From Streptomyces graminilatus (GTDB lineage: Bacteria > Actinomycetota > Actinomycetes > Streptomycetales > Streptomycetaceae), in NCBI RefSeq assembly GCF_001418565.1, contig NZ_LIQQ01000124.1, forward strand, positions 1 through 52,416: a stretch of DNA of 52,416 nucleotides. Reading direction: 5' to 3'. A model generated the notes under the pieces. The model saw nothing but the letters and a program-made list of their open reading frames with translations, searched no databases and was not told where the DNA came from. Position 1 is the stretch's first letter, and every line of letters begins with the position of its first letter. Shown one piece after another: positions 44,985-52,416 of this stretch. The position numbers were made by a program, and so were the translations under genes.

Positions 44985-46427
44985 ATGAGGGACACTTCAG
45001 GCACCTCCCCCACGTCAGGTCCGCCCGTCGGACGCCGTCCCCTGCGTCGCGGCCCCCTGCGCCGCGCCCCCCTGCGTCGCGCGCTCGTCGCCATAGGTGC
45101 CGTGATCAGCCTCGCGGCAGCCGCCGTGTCGGTGGCCAGGGCGGACGCGCCCGCGCCTCCGTCCGGCTGGACGCAGGTCTTCCTCGACGACTTCAACGGC
45201 GCCGCCGGGACCGGCGTCTCCACCGCCAACTGGCAGTACTCCACCGGGACTTCGTATCCGGGCGGCCCCGCCAACTGGGGCACCGGCGAGATCGAGAGGA
45301 TGACGAACAGCACCACCAACGTCTCGCTCGACGGCAACGGCAACCTCCGGATCACCCCGGTGCGCGACTCCGCCGGGAACTGGACCTCGGGCCGCATAGA
45401 GACCAACCGCACCGACTTCCAGCCCCCGGCCGGTGGCAAGCTGCGCGTCGAGGCCCGTCTCCAGGTACCGAACGTCACCGGCGCCGCCGCCCTCGGCTAC
45501 TGGCCCGCGTTCTGGATGCTCGGGGCGCCCTACCGGGGCAACTTCCAGAACTGGCCGGGCGTCGGCGAGCTGGACATCATGGAGAACACGCAGGGCCGCA
45601 ACACCATCTGGGGCACCATGCACTGCGGCACCAGCCCGGGCGGCCCCTGCAACGAGACGACCGGCATCGGTGGTACGACCACCTGCGCCGGCACGACCTG
45701 CCAGGCCGGTTTCCACACGTACCGTATGGAGTGGGACCGCTCGGTGAGCCCGGAGGCCATCCGCTTCTACGTCGACGGCACCAACTACCACACGGTGACC
45801 GCGAACCAGGTCGACGCCACGACCTGGGCCAACGCCACGAACCACGGCTTCTTCGTCATCCTCAACGTGGCGATGGGCGGCGCCTTCCCGGCGGCGTTCG
45901 GCGGTGGCCCGGACGCCAATACCGTCTCCGGGCGACCGATGGTCGTCGACTACGTGCAGGTGCTCCGGTCGACCACCGGCGGCGGCGATCCGACCACGCC
46001 CCCGCCGGCCGGGACCCGGGACGCGTACAGCGCGATCCAGGCGGAGTCGTACGACAGCCAGTCGGGCACCAGTACGGAGAGCACCACCGATACCGGCGGC
46101 GGCCAGAACATCGGCTCGCTGGCCAACGGCGACTGGGCGCTCTACCGGGGCGTCGATTTCGGCTCCACGGCTGCCACCCAGTTCGTCGGCAGGGTCGCGA
46201 GCGGGGCGAACGCGGGCGTGAGCGGGCTGGTCGAGGTGCGCCTCGACAGCCGTACGAGCACACCGATCGGCAGTTTCTCGATCGGCAGCACGGGCGGCTG
46301 GCAGCGCTGGCGGACGGTCCCGGCGAACATCAGCGCCGTCACCGGCACCCATGACGTCTATCTGACCTTCACCAGCGGCCAGGCGCAGGACTTCGTGAAC
46401 GTGAACTGGTTCACCTTCGGTCACTGA
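44985..46427 (+). CDS. Secreted GH16 beta-glucanase with C-terminal CBM6-like module
   Basis: Secreted endo-beta-1,3(4)-glucanase, 480 aa. The signal peptide has an unusual basic start built from LRRxP repeats (RRPLRRGPLRRAPLRRA), then AIGAVISLAAAAVSVARADA. GH16 domain ~60-325 with the catalytic ELDIME motif: Glu195, Asp197, Glu200. A short Pro/Thr/Gly linker leads to a CBM6-like beta sandwich (~345-480: IQAESYDSQSGTSTE, IGSLANGDWALYRGVDFG, DVYLTFTSGQAQDFVNVNWF). It degrades fungal or plant beta-glucan outside the cell. GAAGAGG precedes the ATG. Single gene with its own operator and terminator. Confidence 0.94.
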   Translation: MRDTSGTSPTSGPPVGRRPLRRGPLRRAPLRRALVAIGAVISLAAAAVSVARADAPAPPSGWTQVFLDDFNGAAGTGVSTANWQYSTGTSYPGGPANWGTGEIERMTNSTTNVSLDGNGNLRITPVRDSAGNWTSGRIETNRTDFQPPAGGKLRVEARLQVPNVTGAAALGYWPAFWMLGAPYRGNFQNWPGVGELDIMENTQGRNTIWGTMHCGTSPGGPCNETTGIGGTTTCAGTTCQAGFHTYRMEWDRSVSPEAIRFYVDGTNYHTVTANQVDATTWANATNHGFFVILNVAMGGAFPAAFGGGPDANTVSGRPMVVDYVQVLRSTTGGGDPTTPPPAGTRDAYSAIQAESYDSQSGTSTESTTDTGGGQNIGSLANGDWALYRGVDFGSTAATQFVGRVASGANAGVSGLVEVRLDSRTSTPIGSFSIGSTGGWQRWRTVPANISAVTGTHDVYLTFTSGQAQDFVNVNWFTFGH

Positions 46428-46448
46428 GACCGTCGTACGAGCAGCCGC

Positions 46449-46482
46449 CGAGGGGCGGGACCACCAGGGTCCGCCCCTCGGT
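46449..46482 (+). terminator. Terminator after GH16 gene
   Basis: CCGAGGGGCGG (46449-46459) and CCGCCCCTCGG (46472-46482) are perfect 11-bp arms with a 12-nt loop, 21 bp after the stop. The remaining gap to zwf (46483-46681) shows no gene; it should hold the zwf promoter, but no clear hexamers are seen. Confidence 0.7.
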
Positions 46483-46681
46483 CCGTGTGCGTCGGGAGCG
46501 TCGGGAGCGCCCTTCCGCCGTCAGTGAAGGCGTGCGTGGCGGTCGCGGCGGGTGGCGGTCCGGCCTGGTACCGCTACGTCGGTGACACAGGACACCAGGA
46601 CCCCCTTCGCCGGGAACGCGGCCGGGGCCGCGCGGGAATTCCTCTCCGCCGGGCGCGGTTGATCCGAACGCCAGAAAGAAG

Positions 46682-48262
46682 ATGATCACAGTGACCACCG
46701 AAACGATCACCCTGCCGGCCGCCGACGCAGGGCCGGCCGACGACTGGGACAACCCGCTGCGCGACCCCGGCGACCGCCGACTCCCCCTGATCGCGGGCCC
46801 GTCCGGACTCGTCATCTTCGGGGTGACCGGCGACCTGTCCCGCAAGAAGCTGATGCCGGCCGTCTACGACCTCGCCAACCGGGGTCTGCTCCCGCCGGGC
46901 TTCTCGCTCGTCGGGTTCGCCCGCCGGGACTGGGAGGACGAGGACTTCGCGCAGATCGTCCACGACTCGGTGCGCGACCACGCCCGTACGGAGTTCCGTG
47001 AGGAGGTCTGGCAGCAGCTCGCCGAGGGCATGCGGTTCATCCCCGGCGACTTCGACGACGACACCGCGTTCGAGAAACTGCGCGCGACAGTCGACGAGCT
47101 GGACGCGTCCAGGGGTACGAGCGGCAACTACGCCTTCTACCTCTCCGTACCGCCGAAGTCCTTCGAGAAGGTCGTCCAGCAACTGAAGAAGCACGGACTG
47201 GCCGACGCGCCGGAGGGTTCCTGGCGACGCGGGGTGATCGAGAAGCCGTTCGGGCACAACCTGGCCAGCGCGCGTGAGCTGAACCGGGTCCTGCACGACG
47301 TGTTCGACCCGGAGCAGGTCTTCCGGATCGACCACTACCTCGGCAAGGAGACCGTCCAGAACATCCTGGCGCTCCGCTTCGCCAACCAGATGTACGAGCC
47401 CGTCTGGAACCGGTCGTACGTCGACCACGTACAGATCACGATGGCCGAGGACATCGGCATCGGCGGCCGGGCCGGTTACTACGACGGCATCGGGTCGGCG
47501 CGTGACGTCATCCAGAACCATCTGCTCCAGTTGATGGCCCTGACGGCCATGGAGGAGCCGATCGCCTTCGACGGCGAGTCGCTGCTGACCGAGAAGCTCA
47601 AGGTCCTCAAGTCGGTGAAGCTGCCCGAACACCTGGGCGAACACACCGTGCGTGGGCAGTACGCGAGAGGCTGGCAGGGCGGCGAGGAGGTGCCCGGCTA
47701 CCTCGAAGAGGACGGCATCGACGCGCAGTCCAGCACCGACACGTACGCGGCCGTCAAACTGGAGGTCGACAACCGCCGTTGGGCGGGCGTCCCCTTCTAT
47801 CTGCGGACCGGCAAGCGGCTCGGGCGGCGCGTCACGGAGATCGCGGTCGTCTTCCAGCGCGCCCCGCACTCCCCGTTCGACTCGACGGCCACCGAGGAAC
47901 TCGGCGCGAACGCGATCGTCATCCGCGTCCAGCCCGACGAGGGCATGACCGTGCGGTTCGGTTCCAAGGTCCCGGGTACGTCGATGGAGATCAGGGACGT
48001 CACGATGGACTTCGCCTACGGCGAGTCCTTCACGGAGTCCAGCCCGGAGGCGTACGAACGGCTCATCCTGGACGTCCTGCTCGGCGACGCCAATTTGTTC
48101 CCCCGTCACCAGGAAGTGGAAGAGTCCTGGAAGATCCTCGACCCGATCGAGGAGTACTGGGGCACGCACGGCAGGCCCGCGCAGTACTCCTCGGGCAGTT
48201 GGGGCCCCGAGGAAGCCGACGAGATGCTCGCACGAGACGGACGGAGCTGGCGCAGGCCATGA
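46682..48262 (+). CDS. zwf: Glucose-6-phosphate dehydrogenase
   Basis: First enzyme of the oxidative pentose phosphate pathway, making 6-phosphogluconolactone and NADPH; 526 aa. The NADP motif is FGVTGDLSRKKLMPA, and the active-site stretch IDHYLGKETVQN places the DHYLGK at residues 217-222. IEKPFGH, RNRSYVDHVQI-type and FYLRTGKRLGRR motifs are also present. An N-terminal extension of ~30 residues precedes the fold. The start could be ATG 46682 or GTG 46691; AGAAAGAAG sits just before the first and at better spacing for the second. The stop overlaps opcA (ATGA). Confidence 0.97.
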   Translation: MITVTTETITLPAADAGPADDWDNPLRDPGDRRLPLIAGPSGLVIFGVTGDLSRKKLMPAVYDLANRGLLPPGFSLVGFARRDWEDEDFAQIVHDSVRDHARTEFREEVWQQLAEGMRFIPGDFDDDTAFEKLRATVDELDASRGTSGNYAFYLSVPPKSFEKVVQQLKKHGLADAPEGSWRRGVIEKPFGHNLASARELNRVLHDVFDPEQVFRIDHYLGKETVQNILALRFANQMYEPVWNRSYVDHVQITMAEDIGIGGRAGYYDGIGSARDVIQNHLLQLMALTAMEEPIAFDGESLLTEKLKVLKSVKLPEHLGEHTVRGQYARGWQGGEEVPGYLEEDGIDAQSSTDTYAAVKLEVDNRRWAGVPFYLRTGKRLGRRVTEIAVVFQRAPHSPFDSTATEELGANAIVIRVQPDEGMTVRFGSKVPGTSMEIRDVTMDFAYGESFTESSPEAYERLILDVLLGDANLFPRHQEVEESWKILDPIEEYWGTHGRPAQYSSGSWGPEEADEMLARDGRSWRRP

Positions 48263-49194
48263 AAATCGACCTCACCGACACCACGGCAAGCAAGATCAAC
48301 AAAGCACTGGTGCAGGGGCGGCGCGCCATCGGCACCCCTGCCGTGGGCATGGTCCTGACGATGGTGATCGTCACGGACGAGGAGAACGCCTACGACTCGA
48401 TCAAGGCCGCGGAGGACGCCTCGCACGAGCACCCCGCGCGCACCCTGGTCGTCATCAAGCGGCACGCCCGCAGCCCGCGCGACCGCACCAACTCCCGCCT
48501 CGACGCCGAGGTAAGGGTGGGCGCCGACGCCGGCACCGGCGAGACGGTGATCCTGCGGACGTACGGCGAGGTGTCGGACCACGCCGACTCCGTCGTCCTG
48601 CCGCTGCTGCTGCCGGACGCCCCGGTCGTCGTCTGGTGGCCGGTGAACGCCCCCGAGGTGCCCGCCAAGGATCCGCTGGGCGCGCTGGCCCAGCGCCGGA
48701 TCACCGACATGTACGCGGTCGAGCGGCCGCTCGTCGCCCTGGAGGCCCGGGTGCGTTCGTACGCGCCCGGCGACACCGACCTGGCGTGGACACGGCTCAC
48801 CCCGTGGCGCTCGATGCTCGCCGCTGCCCTCGACCAGGCCCATACGAAGATCATCTCGGCGGCCGTCGAGAGCGAGGCGGAGAACCCGAGCGCCGAACTG
48901 CTGGCCCGCTGGCTCGGTGCCCGTCTGTCCGTGAAGGTGGACCGCGTGGTCACCGCGGGCCCGGTCGTCACGGCCGTGCGCCTCGGCACCGACAAGGGCG
49001 AGATCGTCATCGACCGCCCCGAGGGCCCGCTCGCCACGCTCACCCTGCCGGGCCAGCCCCCGCGCACGCTCGCGCTGAAGGTGCGGCCCACGTCCGAACT
49101 CATCGCCGAGGAGCTGCGGCGCCTCGACGCCGACGAGATGTACGCGATCGCCCTGCGGGGCGACGCCGCCACGGAGACCCCCAGTGCCGTCTGA
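48259..49194 (+). CDS. opcA: Glucose-6-phosphate dehydrogenase assembly protein OpcA
   Basis: Actinobacterial and cyanobacterial partner of Zwf, required for full dehydrogenase activity or assembly; not an enzyme itself as far as known. Length 311 aa fits. Recognisable stretches are ARTLVVI near the start, LPLLLPDAPVVVWWPVNAPEVPAKDPLGALAQRRITD and WTRLTPWRSMLAAALDQ. Its ATG overlaps the zwf stop, so the two are made in fixed ratio. Confidence 0.95.
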   Translation: MKIDLTDTTASKINKALVQGRRAIGTPAVGMVLTMVIVTDEENAYDSIKAAEDASHEHPARTLVVIKRHARSPRDRTNSRLDAEVRVGADAGTGETVILRTYGEVSDHADSVVLPLLLPDAPVVVWWPVNAPEVPAKDPLGALAQRRITDMYAVERPLVALEARVRSYAPGDTDLAWTRLTPWRSMLAAALDQAHTKIISAAVESEAENPSAELLARWLGARLSVKVDRVVTAGPVVTAVRLGTDKGEIVIDRPEGPLATLTLPGQPPRTLALKVRPTSELIAEELRRLDADEMYAIALRGDAATETPSAV

Positions 49195-49256
49195 CTCCCC
49201 CGTCGCCCCCGTGGCCACGCCTCGCACTCTTCGTCACGCTCAGGAAGTGAACTGAC

Positions 49257-50135
49257 ATGCAGATTGGTCTGATCGGTCTCGGCAAGATGGGCGGCAACAT
49301 GCGCGAGCGCATCCGCCGCGCCGGCCACACCGTCATCGGCTACGACCGCAACCCCGAGGTCTCCGACGTGGGCAGCCTCGCCGAACTGGTCGAGGGGCTC
49401 GAAGCGCCGCGCGTGGTCTGGGTGATGGTCCCGGCGGGCGCCGCCACCCAGTCCGTCGTCGACGAGCTCGGCGGGCTCCTGGAGTCCGGCGACACGGTCG
49501 TGGACGGTGGCAACTCCCGCTGGACGGACGACGAGAAGCACGCCGAGGAGCTGGGCGCCAAGGGCATCGGCTTTGTCGACGCCGGTGTCTCGGGCGGTGT
49601 GTGGGGGCTCCAGAACGGCTACGCCCTGATGGTCGGCGGCGACAAGGAGCACGTCGAGCGGCTCCACCCGATCTTCGAGGCGCTCAAGCCCGAGGGCCCG
49701 TACGGCTATGTCCACGCGGGCAAGGTGGGTTCCGGGCACTTCTCGAAGATGGTCCACAACGGCATCGAGTACGCCATGATGCAGGCCTACGCCGAGGGCT
49801 GGGAGCTGCTGGAGAAGGTCGACTCCGTCACCGACGTGCGCGAGGTCTTCCGCTCCTGGCAGGAGGGCACCGTCATCCGCTCCTGGCTCCTCGACCTCGC
49901 CGTCAACGCCCTCGACGAGGACGAACACCTGGAGCGGCTGCGCGGGTTCGCGCAGGACTCCGGCGAGGGCCGGTGGACGGTCGAGGCGGCCGTCGACAAC
50001 TCCGTGCCGCTGCCCGCGATCACGGCGTCCCTCTTCGCCCGGTTCGCGTCCCGGCAGGACGACTCCCCGCAGATGAAGATGATCGCGGCACTGCGCAACC
50101 AGTTCGGCGGCCACGCCGTCGAGTCCAAGGAGTAG
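49257..50135 (+). CDS. gnd: 6-phosphogluconate dehydrogenase (short, NAD-type)
   Basis: Oxidatively decarboxylates 6-phosphogluconate to ribulose 5-phosphate. At 292 aa it is the short form (GntZ/YqeC-like), which is often NAD-linked, rather than the ~470-aa NADP form. Seen: Rossmann motif IGLIGLGKMGGNM, VDGGNSRWTDD, VDAGVSGGVWGLQNGYALMVGG, and the active-site GHFSKMVHNGIEYAMMQ with the catalytic Lys and Asn. Asp at YDRNPE after strand 2 (GYDRN) agrees with NAD preference. It follows opcA by 62 bp. Confidence 0.93.
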   Translation: MQIGLIGLGKMGGNMRERIRRAGHTVIGYDRNPEVSDVGSLAELVEGLEAPRVVWVMVPAGAATQSVVDELGGLLESGDTVVDGGNSRWTDDEKHAEELGAKGIGFVDAGVSGGVWGLQNGYALMVGGDKEHVERLHPIFEALKPEGPYGYVHAGKVGSGHFSKMVHNGIEYAMMQAYAEGWELLEKVDSVTDVREVFRSWQEGTVIRSWLLDLAVNALDEDEHLERLRGFAQDSGEGRWTVEAAVDNSVPLPAITASLFARFASRQDDSPQMKMIAALRNQFGGHAVESKE

Positions 50136-50141
50136 ACAGCC

Positions 50142-50741
50142 GTGGGTGACCTTCTCCTGGTCCGCCACGGCGAGACGGAGTGGAGCGCGTCGGGACAGCA
50201 CACGAGCTGGACCGACCTGCCCCTCACCGCGCACGGTGAGGAGCAGGCCAAGTCCCTCGTCCCGCTCCTCGCGAAGCGGACCTTCGCACGGGTGGTGACC
50301 AGCCCCCTCCACCGCGCCGTCCGCACCGCCGAACTCGCCGGCCTGTCCGGGATGTCGACCGATCCGGACCTGCACGAGTGGGACTACGGCGGGTACGAGG
50401 GTGTGACGACCGCCGAGATCCAGCGCACCCGGCCCGGCTGGTTCCTGTTCACGGACGGGGTGGCGCCCGGACCCGACGGGCATCCGGGCGAGTCGCCCGA
50501 GGACGTGGGCCGGCGCGCGGACCGCGTCCTGGCCCGTGTCGCGTCCGCGCTCGGGGAGGGTGACGTGATCCTGGTGGCCCACGGGCACTTCCTGCGTGTC
50601 CTGACGGCCCGTTACCTGGGGCTGCCGCCCGCCGACGGACGGCTGTTCCAGCTCGCCACGGGCACCGTCAGCAGACTCTCGACGGAGCACGACCGCCCGG
50701 TGATCGCTGACTGGAACTCCCGCTGGAACACGGAGAGTTGA
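50142..50741 (+). CDS. Histidine phosphatase (phosphoglycerate-mutase-like)
   Basis: Branch-1 histidine phosphatase of 199 aa. The phosphohistidine is His9 in LLVRHGETEW; SPLHRAVRTAEL, LHEWDYGGYEG and VAHGHFLRVLTARYLG give the other catalytic Arg, Glu and His. Enzymes of this size dephosphorylate small sugar phosphates or act on other phosphoesters; a mutase role is unlikely. It begins 6 bp after gnd, so it belongs to the pentose phosphate operon and may act on one of its intermediates. Confidence 0.9.
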   Translation: MGDLLLVRHGETEWSASGQHTSWTDLPLTAHGEEQAKSLVPLLAKRTFARVVTSPLHRAVRTAELAGLSGMSTDPDLHEWDYGGYEGVTTAEIQRTRPGWFLFTDGVAPGPDGHPGESPEDVGRRADRVLARVASALGEGDVILVAHGHFLRVLTARYLGLPPADGRLFQLATGTVSRLSTEHDRPVIADWNSRWNTES

Positions 50742-50775
50742 GCAGCCGCTCGGCCTGGAGCGGGCTGAAGTGCCG

Positions 50776-50807
50776 ATCGGGTCCGGGGCGTTGCCCCCGG
50801 ACCCGAT
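50776..50807 (+). terminator. Terminator of the zwf operon
   Basis: ATCGGGTCCGGGG (50776-50788) and CCCCGGACCCGAT (50795-50807) form a perfect 13-bp stem with a 6-nt loop, 35 bp after the phosphatase stop. It belongs to the GGGTCCGGGG...CCCCGGACCC repeat type frequent in these genomes. Confidence 0.8.
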
Positions 50808-50843
50808 TGACATGTGCGTGCACGGCGCGTCAGAGTCGCCCCG

Positions 50844-52313
50844 ATGGAGATCACCGATCTGACAGCGGCCGAAGCGCGGGTGTGGCGGGCCTTCCACAAG
50901 GGCGAGACCGTGGACTTCCGCGAGGGCGACGCGGAGGCCGACGACCCGGCGGGCGGCTACGGCTGGGGACCGGAGCGCACGGTCCGCGCCTCCGTGCTGC
51001 GGGCCCTGCTGGTCGGCACCGCGCGGGAGGACGGCGAGATCCCCATGCTCCGGCTGTCGGGCGCCCGTGTCACGGAGCAACTGCGGCTCGAGTACGCGGT
51101 GGTGGACCACCCGCTCCATCTGCGGTACTGCCACTTCGACGAGTCCCCCGACCTCTACGGCACCCGGTTGCGCCAACTGAATCTGCGCGGCTCGGTGCTC
51201 CCCGCGATCAACCTCGCGAGCACCCGGATCGACGGCCCGCTGCGCATGTCCTACTGCCGGGCGCGGGGGACGGTGCGGCTGGCGGGCGCGGAGATAGCGG
51301 GGGCGCTCTTCCTGGACGGGGCCGAGATCACCGCGTGGGACCCGACCGAGCCGGTGCTCCAGCTCCATCAGGCCGTGCTCGGCGACGGTTTCGCGGCGCC
51401 CGGGCTGCGGGTGCGGGGCGAGGTGCGGCTCGACGGTGCCACGGTGGGCGGTTCGATCGGCCTGGACGACGCCGAACTGGTCAACCCCGGCGGGCACGCC
51501 CTGTGCGCACGGTCCCTAGAAGTGCGGGCCGACGTGCGGGCACGGGGTCTGCGCACCCAGGGCGGCCTCGACCTGCGCGGTTCGCGTATCGCGGGCTCGC
51601 TCGACTTCACTCGGGCGCGGTTGTCCAACCCCGGCGGTACGGCTCTGCGGGCCAGCAGTTGCGCCATCGGTGAGTTGTGGCTGTACCGGTGCGCGCCGAT
51701 CGAGGGACGGCTGCATCTGCGCCGCTCCCGGATCGACGTACTGGGCTTCGAGTCGGAGGTCGCCCCGGGCGAGGTGCTCTTCAACAACCTCAGCTACACG
51801 GCGCTCAATCCGACCGAGCCCGCCCACCTCCGTCTGCCCTTGCTCGAACGCGACGGCGACGGCTATGTCCCGTACGCCTACGAGCAGTTGGCCGCCGCCT
51901 ACCGGCATGCCGGCGACGACGGGGCGGCCCGTCTGGTGCAGCTCGCCAAGCTGCGCCGGCACCGGGCCACCCTGTCCTGGCCCGGCCGGGTGTGGGGCCA
52001 CCTCCAGGACATCGCCGTCGGCTACGGCTTCCGCCCGCTGCGTGCGGCCGTCTGGCTGCTGTCGCTGCTGGCGGCCGGTTCCGTCACGTACGCCCTGCAC
52101 CACCCGCACCCTCTCAAGGCCGACGAGGCCCCGGAGTTCAACCCGGTCTTCTACACCCTCGACCTGCTTCTCCCGGTGATCTCCTTCGGTCAGGAGGAGG
52201 CGTTCGCGCCCACGGGCGGCTACCAGTTCCTGTCGTACGTCCTCGTCCTGACCGGCTGGCTCCTGGCCACGACCGTCATCGCCGGCGTGAGCAGGAGCGT
52301 CGCCCGGCAGTAG
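50844..52313 (+). CDS. Beta-helix (pentapeptide-like) protein with C-terminal membrane segments
   Basis: A 489-aa protein. Residues ~65-330 hold repeated short strands spaced by ~20 residues (LRLSGARVTEQLRLEYAVV, LNLRGSVLPAINLASTRID, VRLAGAEIAGALFLDGAEI, VRLDGATVGGSIGLDDAEL, LDLRGSRIAGSLDFTRARL), as in right-handed beta-helices. Residues ~365-400 are helical (YEQLAAAYRHAGDDGAARLVQLAKLRRHR). Three hydrophobic segments follow near 402-420, 435-455 and 468-485. Family members in Streptomyces are annotated only as membrane or oxidoreductase-like proteins; function unknown. ATG 50844 is used; CAGAGT seven bases upstream could be a weak leaderless -10, as no ribosome binding site is seen. Confidence 0.83.
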   Translation: MEITDLTAAEARVWRAFHKGETVDFREGDAEADDPAGGYGWGPERTVRASVLRALLVGTAREDGEIPMLRLSGARVTEQLRLEYAVVDHPLHLRYCHFDESPDLYGTRLRQLNLRGSVLPAINLASTRIDGPLRMSYCRARGTVRLAGAEIAGALFLDGAEITAWDPTEPVLQLHQAVLGDGFAAPGLRVRGEVRLDGATVGGSIGLDDAELVNPGGHALCARSLEVRADVRARGLRTQGGLDLRGSRIAGSLDFTRARLSNPGGTALRASSCAIGELWLYRCAPIEGRLHLRRSRIDVLGFESEVAPGEVLFNNLSYTALNPTEPAHLRLPLLERDGDGYVPYAYEQLAAAYRHAGDDGAARLVQLAKLRRHRATLSWPGRVWGHLQDIAVGYGFRPLRAAVWLLSLLAAGSVTYALHHPHPLKADEAPEFNPVFYTLDLLLPVISFGQEEAFAPTGGYQFLSYVLVLTGWLLATTVIAGVSRSVARQ

Positions 52314-52334
52314 GACGTTCGGGGTGGGTGAGGC

Positions 52335-52354
52335 CGGGGGTGTTTTCGCCCCCG
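52335..52354 (+). terminator. Terminator after the beta-helix gene
   Basis: CGGGGGTGTTTTCGCCCCCG, 6-bp stem and 8-nt loop, 21 bp after the stop. Confidence 0.6.
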
Positions 52355-52373
52355 CCGCCCTTTCCCGTCCCGT

Positions 52374-52416
52374 CCCTCAGGGGCTGCGCCCCCGAACCCC
52401 CGCTTCGGCCCTGAAC
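52374..52416. repeat. Start of a common Streptomyces intergenic repeat at the window edge
   Basis: CAGGGGCTGCGCCCCCGAAC followed by CCCCGCTTCGGCCCTGAAC matches a repeat type commonly seen between genes in this genus. It contains the hairpin GGGGCTGCGCCCC and is cut off by the end of the window. Confidence 0.5.

Noticed and set aside
44788..44988. Short 66-aa gene starting at GTG 44788
   Set aside because: The frame continues upstream in recognisable transpeptidase sequence without a start or ribosome binding site, and its end is unrelated leader of the GH16 gene.
48390..51497. 1035-aa open frame antisense to opcA, gnd and the phosphatase
   Set aside because: Covers three genes with clear catalytic motifs on the other strand; composition is that of a shadow.

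Overview
This window looks like chromosomal DNA from a Streptomyces species or a close relative. The GC content is very high with third positions almost always G or C, GTG and TTG starts are frequent, many genes begin at leaderless TANNNT-N6/7-start promoters, and the gene families (MsiK-type sugar ABC systems without their own ATPase, zwf-opcA-gnd, EntD-like phosphopantetheinyl transferase) are typical of that group. A single in-frame TTA codon was noticed, in the 173-aa gene at 16203.

Layout: (1) 1-6540 holds single genes: homocysteine methyltransferase, carboxylesterase, VOC protein, AraC-type regulator, a broken NmrA-like gene, a BrkB/YihY membrane protein and a probably frameshifted small membrane ORF. 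(2) 6542-16724 carries an AidB-like acyl-CoA dehydrogenase, a GAF-domain regulator, a secreted protein of unknown function, an alpha/beta hydrolase, a metallophosphoesterase/phosphopantetheinyl transferase pair, an ATP-grasp enzyme and a conserved hypothetical. (3) 16803-32932 is a glycan-utilisation locus. The minus-strand unit is DeoR regulator - GH4 - GH38 alpha-mannosidase. The plus-strand unit is PfkB kinase, TAT lipoprotein binding protein, two permeases, GH2 beta-galactosidase, a secreted metallophosphoesterase with a LamG-like domain and a secreted PHP-domain protein. (4) 33076-38544 is a minus-strand acyl-CoA type catabolic operon (SDR, amidohydrolase, AMP-dependent ligase, MaoC) divergent from MarR and IclR regulators; a palindrome in the divergent promoter overlaps its -35 box.

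(5) 38647-44671 is the most unusual region: three translationally coupled genes, starting with a 1698-aa protein that joins an N-terminal caspase-like protease (His85/Cys141), an Hsp90-type GHKL ATPase and about nine C-terminal winged-helix-like repeats. It is followed by a 110-aa cysteine-rich protein and a 200-aa protein with three membrane segments. This has the organisation expected of an NTP-gated immunity or programmed-death device, and a degraded L,D-transpeptidase remnant lies at its 3' edge. (6) 44985-52313 holds a secreted GH16 glucanase with a CBM6-like module under a LacI-type palindrome, the oxidative pentose phosphate operon zwf-opcA-gnd plus a histidine phosphatase, and a beta-helix/membrane protein.

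All functions come from reading motifs and context by eye. No database search, structure prediction or codon statistics could be run.
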